Notes: generated from the sequence alone by a model not told the origin. Counted from the stretch's first letter, positions 32,998-40,715 are shown. The stretch: DNA of 40,715 nucleotides from Deltaproteobacteria bacterium UBA5205 (GCA_002412715.1 DHVP01000034.1:1-40715), one strand, 5' to 3'. Translations and numbers: made by a program.

Positions 32998-33407
32998 ATC
33001 CTTCCGACAACCTCCCTCTTGACCATCTTCATCGTCTTCAGGACCATGGACCTCTCACCTCTGACACCGCTCCAGGACAATTTAACACCCACCTCCAGCA
33101 TCTCGAGGGGCAGCTCTCTCGTCCTCGTCTCAAGCACTTTCGATATCGTCGTTTCCACCGTGTACCCCTCGGACGTCGTCTCGCTCGAAGTCCCCACAGC
33201 CAGGTTCTCCCTGTCGAGCGTCTCTCTCATCGCGGCCTCTGCCCGTGCAGTCGCCCATACGAAATCTTCCGACGTCGACAGGACGCGCAGATTCGACGAA
33301 AAAAGCTGCAGTATTACCGTCACCGTCGTCGCCAGGAGAGCGAAGGCTACGATGACTTCGAGAAGGGTGAAGCCGGCGTCTGTCTTTGGCGGCATGCGTA
33401 CATTCAT
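32994..33407 (-). CDS. gspI: GspI, minor pseudopilin
   Basis: 137 residues: leader MNVRMPPKTDAG, then FTLLEVIVAFALLATTVTVI, and a small domain with VWATARAEAAMRETLDRENL. The size, the A-F-A-L-L pattern in the helix and the position between H and J all fit GspI, which nucleates the tip complex. The leader is processed by a prepilin peptidase whose gene is not in this window. Confidence 0.8.
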   Translation of the reverse strand: MNVRMPPKTDAGFTLLEVIVAFALLATTVTVILQLFSSNLRVLSTSEDFVWATARAEAAMRETLDRENLAVGTSSETTSEGYTVETTISKVLETRTRELPLEMLEVGVKLSWSGVRGERSMVLKTMKMVKREVVGRI

Positions 33408-33877
33408 TGTTTCAACACCACGGCCCCCAGTACGGGGTCAAGTTCGATATGGAGGACCCTCCTGCCTCCCGAAAGGGTTATACGGCCCCATCCGGCTGTG
33501 CCGGATTCATTAAAGACGATGGAATGTTCTCCCCGTGTTATCTCTCCTTCCAGCGGGTCGGTGATTGTCAGCGTGACGCCCTGCGGCACGTTCCTCATCT
33601 GCACCCCCGCTATTCCGTAGCGGCCGGTGTCGAGATTGACGAGGACCGCCCGGGGCTCACCGGAGTTCTTCGCAAGCAGCTTCGCAAATCGCAGCATTGC
33701 GGAGAACTCCCGTCCGGCGGAGTTCAGGTTCTGTGACGGAAGCCTGCTTGCAAGGAAGACCGTGGAAACTCCGAGCACGATGAGAATGAGCACGACGACC
33801 ATCATGACCTCGAGGAGCGTGAAGCCCCCGGGGGATGCCGGTGTCCTGCCTCTTGCGCTGTCTGTCCCTTCTTTCAA
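33404..33877 (-). CDS. gspH: GspH, minor pseudopilin
   Basis: 157 residues. The unusually long leader (18 residues) precedes FTLLEVMMVVVLILIVLGVSTV. The domain contains REFSAMLRFAKLLAKNSGEPRAVLVNLDTGRYGI and HSIVFNESGTAGWGRITLSGGRRVLHIEL, the GspH/FimT pattern. The start is TTG, overlapping the GspF stop as TTGA. Expected at the pseudopilus tip next to the GspIJK complex. Confidence 0.85.
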   Translation of the reverse strand: MKEGTDSARGRTPASPGGFTLLEVMMVVVLILIVLGVSTVFLASRLPSQNLNSAGREFSAMLRFAKLLAKNSGEPRAVLVNLDTGRYGIAGVQMRNVPQGVTLTITDPLEGEITRGEHSIVFNESGTAGWGRITLSGGRRVLHIELDPVLGAVVLKQ

Positions 33878-35067
33878 AATGGCAACTCCAGGATACTGAA
33901 TACGGCCATCAGCATGGAAACGACGATAAATGCGATGATGATCCCCATGGCGAGTATTATTGCCGGTTCGAGAAGGCTCATGAACCTTTTCACAGCGTCC
34001 CGCAGCCCCTTCTCATAGGTGGCCGCAACCTTGAGAAGCATCGTGTCGAGCTGCCCCGTCTCTTCTCCGACCTTGATCATGGACAGTGCAAGCTGCGGAA
34101 AGGCGTCGACCTCGATGAGGGGACCAGCTATACCCTTTCCTTCTCTGACATTTTTGATGACGGCCCCTACCGAGCCCGCTATGATCCTGTTGCCGATCAC
34201 GTCCTTTGCGTTGGTGAGGGCCTGCAGAAACGGCACCCCGCTCCTTAAGAGCGTTCCCAGGGTCCGGCAGAAACGTGCCGTCTCAAGTTTTCTGATGACG
34301 TCGCCGAGCAGCTTCAGTTTCAGCTCGTCCCATTTGTAAGCGCCTTTTTCGGTTCCGGCGTAGAACTTCACGAGCGCAAAGGCCGCGATGACCATGGGGA
34401 AGACTATCCACCAGTAAGACCTCAGGGCCTGGCTTATCGTGAGGATGATCTGAGTCGAGAGAGGAAGGTTTCCGCCTATTTCGCTGAATATCGATGAAAA
34501 CCTCGGAATGACAAAGGTGAGGAGAATGACTATGGATATCCCGCCGGTAAGCGTCAGGATAAGGGGGTACACCATGGCGGAGACGACGCTGTCCCTGAGT
34601 TCCTTTGCCGTCTCCAGGAATTCGGTCAGCTTGTCGAGGACAATATCCAGAACGCCGCCCGTCTCCCCGGCCCGTATCATACTTATGTAAAGCCTCGAAA
34701 AGATGCCGGGATGCTTCTGCAGCGCCTCCGAGAAGGAGCTTCCCCCGCGAATACCTGTAAGCACGGAGTGGATGACCTCTTTCATGTGACTGCCCTCCGA
34801 TATTTCCGCGAGGATATTGAGGCTCCTGTCGATGGGGAGACCGGCGCTGAGGAGCGCCGACAGTTCCGTGGTGAAGGTGAGAAGATCGCCCCGTGAAGAC
34901 CTGAACGCGAAGGTTTTCCCGAGACTGCGGCCGGGCACCGATATCTTGATCGGTATGACCCCGGTATTTCGTATCTTCTCAACGGCACCCCTTTCATCCG
35001 ACGCCTCCACCACCCCTTCGACGGTGGCGCCTTCAAGCGTAGCGGCGGTATAGGAATACACGGGCAC
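33874..35067 (-). CDS. gspF: GspF, inner-membrane platform protein
   Basis: 397 residues with the two repeated T2SSF domains. The first is around LLTFTTELSALLSAGLPIDRSLNIL and MIRAGETGGVLDIVLDKLTEFLE. The second is around FCRTLGTLLRSGVPFLQALTNAKDVIGN and MIKVGEETGQLDTMLLKVAATYEK. Membrane segments lie at about 165-190, 215-235 and at the C terminus (IILAMGIIIAFIVVSMLMAV). GspF is the core around which GspE rotates or pushes. GTG start directly adjoining the GspE stop. Confidence 0.93.
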   Translation of the reverse strand: MPVYSYTAATLEGATVEGVVEASDERGAVEKIRNTGVIPIKISVPGRSLGKTFAFRSSRGDLLTFTTELSALLSAGLPIDRSLNILAEISEGSHMKEVIHSVLTGIRGGSSFSEALQKHPGIFSRLYISMIRAGETGGVLDIVLDKLTEFLETAKELRDSVVSAMVYPLILTLTGGISIVILLTFVIPRFSSIFSEIGGNLPLSTQIILTISQALRSYWWIVFPMVIAAFALVKFYAGTEKGAYKWDELKLKLLGDVIRKLETARFCRTLGTLLRSGVPFLQALTNAKDVIGNRIIAGSVGAVIKNVREGKGIAGPLIEVDAFPQLALSMIKVGEETGQLDTMLLKVAATYEKGLRDAVKRFMSLLEPAIILAMGIIIAFIVVSMLMAVFSILELPF

Positions 35068-36597
35068 TTAATCCTCCTGGGTGACCCTGAAGACCTCGTC
35101 CAGGGTGGTACTGCCCGTTTCGATCTTGGCGAGGCCATCTTCGAGGAGGGTCCTCATCCCGTTTTTCCGCGCCGCTTCCCTGAGCTGGCCTTCATCGGCA
35201 TTCTTCAGGATGAGTCTGCGCATCACCTCGTCAACCATGAGGAGTTCGAAGATGCCCATCCTTCCCCTGAAACCGGTGTACGTGCAGGATTCGCAGCCCC
35301 TGCCGCGGTAGAGGCGCGCGCCCTCGTGAAGGCCGAGAACCTTCAATTCCTGCATCTGGTCCTGCGAGGTGTCCTCGGTCTTGCACTCGCGACATATGAC
35401 CCGAACGAGCCTCTGGGCCAGGATACCGCGGACCGTCGAGGAGAGAAGGAAGGCTTCCACCCCCATATCCAGAAGCCGTGTGATCGCGCTGGAGGCGTCA
35501 TTCGTGTGAAGCGTCGAAAAGACAAGGTGACCGGTGAGGGCCGCCTGTATGGCAATCTCCGCCGTCTCGAGGTCGCGTATCTCGCCGATCATGACAACGT
35601 CGGGGTCCTGCCGCACAATGTGGCGTAAGGTGTTGGTAAAGCTCAGCCCTATGTTGGGCCGCACCTGTATCTGGTTCACACCCTTAAGCTGGTATTCGAT
35701 GGGGTCTTCCACGGTTATGATCTTCTTGTCCGGTGAGTTTATCTTGTCAAGGGCCCCGTAAAGGGTAGTCGTTTTCCCGCTTCCCGTGGGCCCCGTGACG
35801 AGGATGATACCGTTGGGCCTCTTTATGAGCTGGTTGAATTCCTGAAGTATGTCGGGCATGAAACCGAGGGCGTTAAGATCGATGACGATACTCTCCTTGT
35901 CGAGGATCCTCATGACAATGCTTTCGCCGTGGAGTATCGGTATCGTGGATACCCGAAGGTCAATCTCCCGGTCTCCCACAAGAAGCCTGATGCGGCCGTC
36001 CTGCGGCAGCCTGCGCTCGGCGATATTCAGTTTGGCCATGATCTTGATCCTCGACACCATCGCCGCCTGGAGTCTCTTCGGAGCGGATTCCACATCGCTC
36101 AAGACCCCGTCGATGCGGTAGCGCACCTTTACTTCATCAGCGAAAGGCTCTATGTGGATATCGCTTGCCCTGCTTTCCACGGCCCTCGTGATGAGGAGGT
36201 TGACAAGTTTTATGATGGGCGCCTCTGAGGCAAGGTCCTTGAGGTGCCCGATGTCCTCCTCCTCCTGCTCGTTGATGAACTCCTGCTCCCCTTCGTCGAT
36301 GCCTTCGATGATCCGGTTGATGTTCTGTTCTTCCTGGCTGTAGAATTTGGACAGCTGTTCCTCGATGATATCCGGTGGGCCGGTATAGACAACCACGTCA
36401 CCCGCCGTGGCGACGCGCAGGGCTTCGATGACCCCCCTGTCGGAAGGATCGGCCATGATGACCTTCAGTACGTTGTTCTTAAGTTCGAAGGGGATCACCT
36501 TGTTTTCACGGATAAAGCGCGTGGATATCCCCTCGATGACAAGGGGCACCTTGGGGAATTCCTCGGGATTCAAAAAAGTGATATTCGTTATGTCCAT
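35068..36597 (-). CDS. gspE: GspE, secretion ATPase
   Basis: 509 residues. An N-terminal MshEN/N1-type domain (PLVIEGISTRFIRENKVIPF) is joined by a Glu-rich linker (about 88-118) to the PilT-like ATPase. The ATPase has Walker A GPTGSGKTTT at about 269-278, Asp box IITVEDPIEYQL, Walker B DVVMIGEIRDLETAEIA, and His box GHLVFSTLHTNDA. A four-cysteine zinc motif (CRECK and CESC) follows in the C-terminal third. It powers pseudopilus assembly. I start at ATG 36597; a GTG two codons earlier is the alternative, and no strong Shine-Dalgarno is visible for either. Confidence 0.93.
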   Translation of the reverse strand: MDITNITFLNPEEFPKVPLVIEGISTRFIRENKVIPFELKNNVLKVIMADPSDRGVIEALRVATAGDVVVYTGPPDIIEEQLSKFYSQEEQNINRIIEGIDEGEQEFINEQEEEDIGHLKDLASEAPIIKLVNLLITRAVESRASDIHIEPFADEVKVRYRIDGVLSDVESAPKRLQAAMVSRIKIMAKLNIAERRLPQDGRIRLLVGDREIDLRVSTIPILHGESIVMRILDKESIVIDLNALGFMPDILQEFNQLIKRPNGIILVTGPTGSGKTTTLYGALDKINSPDKKIITVEDPIEYQLKGVNQIQVRPNIGLSFTNTLRHIVRQDPDVVMIGEIRDLETAEIAIQAALTGHLVFSTLHTNDASSAITRLLDMGVEAFLLSSTVRGILAQRLVRVICRECKTEDTSQDQMQELKVLGLHEGARLYRGRGCESCTYTGFRGRMGIFELLMVDEVMRRLILKNADEGQLREAARKNGMRTLLEDGLAKIETGSTTLDEVFRVTQED

Positions 36598-36624
36598 GGT
36601 CACGCCGGTCTGCGCCGGAATCTG

Positions 36625-38913
36625 CTATTCCACCAGTTCCGGCGGCCTTTTCAGTTCCTTATCGCTCTGGAAGCCGGGACTCTTCGGGGGAACCGTGGGG
36701 GACGCGGGGGGGACGCGCTGATTCAGGAGCTCCTCCCTCTTAATCTCCGTGTCCTTCTTCGGGATACCGCCCGTATCGCTGAGGGGCGCCGGGGGTATCG
36801 GTTTCTGTTTCAGGAGCTCTTCCTTCTTTATCCTTCCCCTTCCGGTTTTTGTGATGCTGTCCACGTAATCGGAGGTGACGTTGTTGGCATCGGCATGATT
36901 GCGGATGACGCGGGGCGTCAGAAGGATGATGAGTTCCGTCCGCTGCTCCGTATCGGTGGTGCTGCCGAAGAGCCACCCGAGTACGGGGATCTTGCTCAGA
37001 AAGGGGATGCCTGAGCGCGCCCGTGACAGGTCGTCACGGATCAGTCCGCCTATGATGATGGTGTTGCCGTCCTGGACGACAAGATTCGTCGTCGTTTCCG
37101 TCTTATGGAGGATAATATAGTCCTCGTTGTCGAAGAGCTTGATCGTCTCATAGGACGAAACCTCCTGCGAGATATCGAGCGTCACGAGACCACCCTCGTT
37201 GATGCGGGGTTTTACCTTGAGGATGATTCCGATATCCTTGTACTGGATCGTCCGCTGAGGGGCTATCGTCCCCGAACCGAAGGTTTCCGAAGAGACGACG
37301 GGTACCTGATCGCCCACCTGGATGCGGGCCTCCTTGTTGTCCGATACGAGAACGTGAGGAACTGCCAGGAGCTTCGCCCTCGAGTCCGTGGCGAGCATGT
37401 CGATCACCGTCCTGAAATCACCGCCCACGTTGCCTGCAAACGTGAATGTCCCCGCCCCGGTGGTCGTCGTCGGGGTCGCTCCGGGAGCGTTGAACCCTAC
37501 TGCTCCCTGTACCGCACCGAGAACGCCGTTCATGCCGTCGGGATTGAACTGGAGGGCCCATGATATACCGAGCTTCAGTTCATCCTTCAGGGTCACCTCG
37601 GCCACGACACCCTCAAGAAGGACCTGTCTCGGTATGACGTCGATCCGCTGGATGGCGGTCTTGATGAACTCATAGTCTTCAGGCGTGGATAGAATGATAA
37701 GGGCGTTCAGATTGTCATCGGCGATGATCTTCGTGATCGGGGAGACCAGCATATCCCCGGCCGGCTGGCCGCCGTTGCCCTGGACGGACGGCCTCGGCAC
37801 GGGCGGTGTGGCCGGCGCGGGCGGTGTGGCGCCTGTCGCCGTGGTCGTCGCCACTGCCGGGGCCGGCGGCCTGGCCGACAGGAGAACCTGCTGCAGGATC
37901 GAAGCAACATCCTTCGCCTTGCCGTTCTGTATATTGTAAACCGATACCTGGGGTTTTTTCAGCTTTGTCTGTTCGCCATCGAAGAAGTTGATCAGCGTCA
38001 GAAGCCTTTTCACGTTGGAATCCGTATCGACGAGTATGATGTAGTTGATATTGGGCAGATCGATGACCACTGCCGTTGTGGTGAGAAAGGGAGTGATGAG
38101 CTTGATCGTCTCCGATGAATGGACGTGGATGAGAGGAACCACCTGGATGATGGATTTCCCCTGGATCACGATTCTCTCGGGTTCTCTTCCGAATTTTATC
38201 TGGGCAGGCTCCTTGGCGACGTCGCCGATGGGAACGATCCGGTACAGGCCGCTTTCTTCAACGACACCTATGCCGTTGAGCCGTAAGATCGTCTCCATGA
38301 TGGGAAGGACCTGATCTATCGTGACGGGAGCGACGGACCGGAAGGTCACCCTCCCCTTAACCCTCTGATCGACGATATAGTTGACTCTCAAAATCTCACC
38401 GAAAATAGTCTGTATCACCGAAAAGACGTCGGCATCGTCGAAGTTAAGGCTGATGCGTCCGGTGCCGGGCCTCTGTACCGCGGCAGGCCGTGGAGACTGC
38501 ACCCTGGAAGCCGGGGGTGTTTGTGCCCTGGGCGGCGGCGAAGGGGCCGGCGGCGGCGCAGCGAATTCTGGAGGCCCTGGCGGCTGTGCTGTTTGCGGCG
38601 CCGGTTGAAACGGCGTGGTTCCCGGCGTCTCCGGCCCCGCGGGTGGAAGCGGAGCCGGAGTTTGTTGAGGCGTCCCCGGCGCCGGGGTGGGTTGTGCCGG
38701 GGATCCGCCTTGTTGCGGCACAGTCGGTGGCGGGACCTGCGCTATGCGCGGAGACGTTTCAATCCTGGCCGGCTTATCCTGGCCGGCCGCAAGGGAACGG
38801 GTCGTGATCGCCGATTCATCGGCTGCGTAGGCCGGCAATACAATACAGCTCAGAGCAGAAAGAACGATCACTGTTCGAAGATATCCCATACGCCTGGTCC
38901 CCGTCTTCGTCAT
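36625..38913 (-). CDS. gspD: GspD, outer-membrane secretin
   Basis: 762 residues with a signal peptide (LRTVIVLSALSCIVLPAYA). The order is a Pro/Ala/Gln-rich linker (about 55-150), an N0 domain (ISLNFDDADVFSVIQTIFGEI), further N domains (INYIILVDTDSNVKRLLTLINFFD, VYNIQNGKAKDVASILQQVL), and a second Pro/Ala/Thr-rich insert of about 40 residues inside the last N domain. The secretin core has LLEGVVAEVTLKDELKLGISWAL and LLAVPHVLVSDNKEARIQVGDQVPVVSSE, ending LPVLGWLFGS-like PVLGWLFGSTTDTEQRTELIILLTPRVI. The C-terminal 90 residues are Lys/Pro-rich and may be a pilotin-binding S domain, though no pilotin gene is here. Confidence 0.93.
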   Translation of the reverse strand: MTKTGTRRMGYLRTVIVLSALSCIVLPAYAADESAITTRSLAAGQDKPARIETSPRIAQVPPPTVPQQGGSPAQPTPAPGTPQQTPAPLPPAGPETPGTTPFQPAPQTAQPPGPPEFAAPPPAPSPPPRAQTPPASRVQSPRPAAVQRPGTGRISLNFDDADVFSVIQTIFGEILRVNYIVDQRVKGRVTFRSVAPVTIDQVLPIMETILRLNGIGVVEESGLYRIVPIGDVAKEPAQIKFGREPERIVIQGKSIIQVVPLIHVHSSETIKLITPFLTTTAVVIDLPNINYIILVDTDSNVKRLLTLINFFDGEQTKLKKPQVSVYNIQNGKAKDVASILQQVLLSARPPAPAVATTTATGATPPAPATPPVPRPSVQGNGGQPAGDMLVSPITKIIADDNLNALIILSTPEDYEFIKTAIQRIDVIPRQVLLEGVVAEVTLKDELKLGISWALQFNPDGMNGVLGAVQGAVGFNAPGATPTTTTGAGTFTFAGNVGGDFRTVIDMLATDSRAKLLAVPHVLVSDNKEARIQVGDQVPVVSSETFGSGTIAPQRTIQYKDIGIILKVKPRINEGGLVTLDISQEVSSYETIKLFDNEDYIILHKTETTTNLVVQDGNTIIIGGLIRDDLSRARSGIPFLSKIPVLGWLFGSTTDTEQRTELIILLTPRVIRNHADANNVTSDYVDSITKTGRGRIKKEELLKQKPIPPAPLSDTGGIPKKDTEIKREELLNQRVPPASPTVPPKSPGFQSDKELKRPPELVE

Positions 38914-38915
38914 GG

Positions 38916-39341
38916 TTATTGCCAGCTCACTATGTCGGCGTCCTCACCCTCTCCACCGGGAGATCCATCCCTCCCGTAAGAAAAGAGGTCGTATTCTCCG
39001 TGACTCCCCGGGCACTGGTAGCCGTATGGCTTACCCCAGGGATCGACGGGGAGGGCCTTCTTCAGGTAGGGCCCGTCCCAGTTCGCAACACCGGGATTGG
39101 CAGAGAGCATGTTCAAGCCTTCCTGGGTGGTGGGATACCGTCCGATATCGAGCCGCATCTGGTCAAGGGCCTGCCCCAGAAGCTCTATCTGGGCCTTGGC
39201 GGCGGCCTGCTTTCCCTTACCGAGCTTGGGAAAAAGCCTGGGCGCCACAAGGGCCGCAAGCAAACCGACAATGACCATGACGACGAGGAGTTCTATCAGT
39301 GTGAAGCCTTTTTTGTTCCGTCCTGCAAATATTTTTCTCAT
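38916..39341 (-). CDS. gspG: GspG, major pseudopilin
   Basis: 141 residues: leader MRKIFAGRNKKG, then FTLIELLVVMVIVGLLAALVAPRLF with Glu at +5. The GspG-specific domain follows: LGQALDQMRLDIGRYPTTQEGLNML, WDGPYLKKALPVDPWGKPYGYQCPG and FSYGRDGSPGGEGEDADIVSW, the calcium-loop region. It is the main subunit of the pseudopilus that pushes substrates through the secretin. It is the first gene of the operon, with GspD two bases downstream. I found no convincing promoter in the 140 bases upstream. Confidence 0.95.
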   Translation of the reverse strand: MRKIFAGRNKKGFTLIELLVVMVIVGLLAALVAPRLFPKLGKGKQAAAKAQIELLGQALDQMRLDIGRYPTTQEGLNMLSANPGVANWDGPYLKKALPVDPWGKPYGYQCPGSHGEYDLFSYGRDGSPGGEGEDADIVSWQ

Positions 39342-39522
39342 TTTAGAACCCCCGGCTGATCCTCTTGTTCATCACAAGGGATATGTACTGGAATACCACC
39401 CGCGAAAAGCGCCTATATCTGAAGAATACAAAAAAGCTCCTGCCCTGTATGTCATAGAAACAACAATTATTTTGTAGTACCAAAAGCTTGGAGGCTGTCA
39501 TCAGAAAGGATTACAGAAGATA

Positions 39523-39550
39523 GGTGATGGGTAATGGGTTATAGGTTATG
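39523..39550 (+). repeat. Heptad repeat, four units in register
   Basis: GGTGATG, GGTAATG, GGTTATA, GGTTATG in exact 7-base steps, followed by GG. All four fit GGTNATR. No inverted partner nearby. Confidence 0.75.
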
Positions 39551-39571
39551 GGCACATCTGTCCAACATAAT

Positions 39572-39690
39572 GTAAAGGTCAACCTCTTTCCGGACAGCCA
39601 CAGGCTATCGCACAGTTCCCATACGCTTCCTCCGTCATTGCGCCCCCTTCTTCCTCCGTCATTGCGCCCCCTTCTTCCTCCGTCATTGCG
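39572..39690 (-). repeat. Dispersed repeat, right copy: 68-bp module + three 14-bp cores
   Basis: The module 39572-39639 is the reverse complement of 152-219 with four substitutions. The core (CTTCCTCCGTCATT on this strand) recurs at 39626-39639, 39650-39663 and 39674-39687 with an exact 24-base period; the two complete 24-base units (39626-39649, 39650-39673) are identical. In the left copy the period is 21. The third core runs into the inverted-repeat element at 39681. Confidence 0.85.
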
Positions 39691-39844
39691 GCGAAGGCCG
39701 GAAACCAGGAGAGACTATGGATAAGGAATCACCATACGAAGGGACATCCAACTGTTCTCTTTAAACACTGTATGCTGCTCTGTATACGTATGCTTCCCGT
39801 TGTATGAAAGTTCTTCCTGGTTTCCGGCCTTCGCCGGAATGACG
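39681..39844. repeat. 30-bp inverted-repeat pair, MITE-like
   Basis: 39681-39710 and 39815-39844 are reverse complements at 29 of 30 positions, with 104 bases between. Each arm contains its own small hairpin (CCGGCCTTCGCCGG in the right arm) and ends in GTCATTSCGG, the same end sequence as the left dispersed repeat. No reading frame lies inside. The size and inverted ends are those of a miniature mobile or REP-doublet (BIME-like) element; no target duplication is evident. Confidence 0.65.
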
Positions 39845-39985
39845 AATAGAGAAAGCCGGGATGACGAACTGAACGAGATAAAGACAACCTGGTTCTGAAA
39901 TGCGGGATTTTGGGGAGTCTACCTGCCCTGAATCCTTGCTTTAAAAGAAATCAGTCCGGGAAGTGGATTATCCTGGACAGCAGTG

Positions 39986-40049
39986 GGTAATGGGTGCCGG
40001 GTAATGGGTGGTGGGTGGTCTATTACCTATAACCCGGTACCTATTACCC
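39986..40049. repeat. Heptad repeat hairpin, five units plus inverted arm
   Basis: GGTAATG, GGTGCCG, GGTAATG, GGTGGTG, GGTGGTC in register (39986-40020). These are followed by an inverted arm (40021-40049) that reads on the minus strand as GGTAATA, GGTACCG, GGTTATA, GGTAATA. The third unit of one arm faces the second of the other, giving a long G-C/A-T stem with mismatches. It lies seven bases past the stop of the sigma-54 activator, so it would form at the 3' end of that mRNA. Confidence 0.75.
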
Positions 40050-40056
40050 CTCTTCT

Positions 40057-40715
40057 CTATGCCGTGTGTCTCTTCTTTTTGAAGTCGTCGGGATTGAGAT
40101 GGTGCTTTCTCAGAAGATCGTAGAGGTCCGCCCTGTATTTGCCGGCATACTTCGCAACCTCGGTGATGTTTCCCTCACAGGTCTCGAGAAGATAGATGAG
40201 GTAGCTCTTTTCGAAGGCGTCTTTGGCCTCCCTGAGGGGCTTGAGCGGTCCCTGGGACACGACGCCGCTGGTTTGAAGGACGAGATCGTCGGTGATATAT
40301 TCCTTGTCGGTCATGGCGGCGGCATACTCGATGACGTTCTCCAGTTCCCGGACATTCCCCGGCCAATCGTAGAGCATCAGCTTCTGCATGGCCTGGGGTG
40401 TCACCCCTTTGATCTCTTTCTTCATAATCGCGCCGGCCTTTTTCAGAAAGAATTCCACGAGAGGCGGAATATCCTCTTTCTTCTCCCTCAGCGGCGGCAG
40501 ATGGATCGGTATGACATGGATCCTGTAGTAAAGGTCCTCGCGGAAGAGCTCGAGCTTTACCTGCTCCTCGAGGTTCTTGTTTGTGGCCGTTACAATCCTG
40601 ACGTCGACGTCGATGACCTTTTCACTCCCAACGGGACGGATCTGTTTCTCCTCGATCACGCGCAGTATTTTGGCCTGTATGGGCAGGGACATGTCCCCGA
40701 TCTCGTCGAGAAAGA
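40057..40715 (-). CDS. Sigma-54-dependent response regulator, GlrR/NtrC-like (N terminus outside window)
   Basis: The frame is open to the window edge, so only the C-terminal part is seen. It covers the AAA+ domain from Walker B (FLDEIGD) through FREDLYYRIHVIPIHLPPLR and YDWPGNVRELENVIEYA, and a Fis-type helix-turn-helix (YLIYLLETCEGNITEVAKYAGKYRADLYDLLRKHHL). That helix-turn-helix resembles GlrR/QseF more than NtrC. The missing part would contain Walker A, the GAFTGA loop and probably a receiver. It activates sigma-54 promoters. It lies upstream of gspG in the same direction but 715 bases away, so a link to the secretion operon is only suggested. Confidence 0.88.
   Translation of the reverse strand, partial: FLDEIGDMSLPIQAKILRVIEEKQIRPVGSEKVIDVDVRIVTATNKNLEEQVKLELFREDLYYRIHVIPIHLPPLREKKEDIPPLVEFFLKKAGAIMKKEIKGVTPQAMQKLMLYDWPGNVRELENVIEYAAAMTDKEYITDDLVLQTSGVVSQGPLKPLREAKDAFEKSYLIYLLETCEGNITEVAKYAGKYRADLYDLLRKHHLNPDDFKKKRHTA

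Larger units (their letters stand above)
39342..40056. other. Repeat-rich intergenic region between gspG and the sigma-54 activator
   Basis: 715 bases without a credible gene. It holds a heptad array (39523-39550), the right copy of the 68-bp repeat with three tandem cores (39572-39690), a 30-bp inverted-repeat pair (39681-39844) and a heptad hairpin (39986-40049). The gspG promoter should lie in 39342-39480, but I could not pick one and saw no GG-N10-GC sigma-54 element there. Confidence 0.75.

Noticed and set aside
39626..39690. Possible CRISPR array
   Set aside because: The repeats are 24-base head-to-tail units without unique spacers, only 2.7 copies, and no cas genes are in the window.
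121..39844. A 39-kb composite transposon bounded by the inverted 68-bp repeats
   Set aside because: The content between is ordinary chromosomal operons with no transposase or integrase, and the copies are not terminal inverted repeats in structure.

Overview
The window reads as a moderately GC-rich bacterial chromosome segment. The protein families point to a Desulfobacterota-type (former Deltaproteobacteria) anaerobe or relative: a diderm type II secretion operon, PAS-rich two-component systems, a sigma-54 activator, LemA/TPM proteins, an NrpR-type nitrogen repressor beside glutamate dehydrogenase, and a lone PEP-synthase-like ATP-binding protein. This assignment is an inference from gene content; there is no rRNA or other taxonomic marker. 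I saw no tRNA, CRISPR array, phage, transposase or insertion sequence.

Layout. 1-378 is non-coding and carries one copy of a dispersed repeat. 379-3517 holds small envelope and accessory genes: an ABM-type monooxygenase, a metallo-beta-lactamase-fold lipoprotein, a lipoprotein of unknown function, an SH3 protein and a Gly/Pro/Tyr-rich secreted protein. 3781-9417 is a five-gene plus-strand cluster: SpoIID/LytB-domain protein, MurU-like nucleotidyltransferase, AmgK-like sugar kinase, tandem-domain glycosyltransferase and a DUF4922-type GalT/HIT-fold protein. It looks like a cytoplasmic cell-wall-sugar salvage pathway with three poorly characterised partners. 9543-16658 contains a hybrid PAS histidine kinase, an OmpA-like lipoprotein, a DUF1579 protein, a transglutaminase-like protein with a tiny Cys-rich partner, and a lemA-TPM-TPM operon. 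16783-22699 contains a carboxymuconolactone-decarboxylase-like gene, a large fusion of a degenerate KaiC-like domain with a PEP-synthase ATP-binding domain, and a gdhA-nrpR pair on the other strand. 22964-28428 has a NarL-type two-component pair, a nitronate-monooxygenase-like flavoprotein, a VanX-like D-Ala-D-Ala dipeptidase and an orphan NarL-type regulator. 28599-39341 is a complete, translationally coupled type II secretion operon transcribed leftward in the order G-D-E-F-H-I-J-K-L-M-C. The window ends in a GlrR/NtrC-like sigma-54 activator that runs off the edge.

The most unusual content is intergenic. A family of degenerate 7-bp tandem repeats (GGTNATR-like heptads, often folded back into hairpins) occupies at least five separate intergenic sites. 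A second element, a 68-bp module (64/68 identical, no gaps) attached to two or three copies of the core AATGACGGAGGAAG, occurs at both ends of the window in opposite orientation. A 40-bp palindrome made of 9-bp units, a 30-bp inverted-repeat pair and a long interrupted hairpin add to this. On the protein side, the salvage cluster, the KaiC/PEP-synthase fusion and the bacterial NrpR are the best candidates for new biology.
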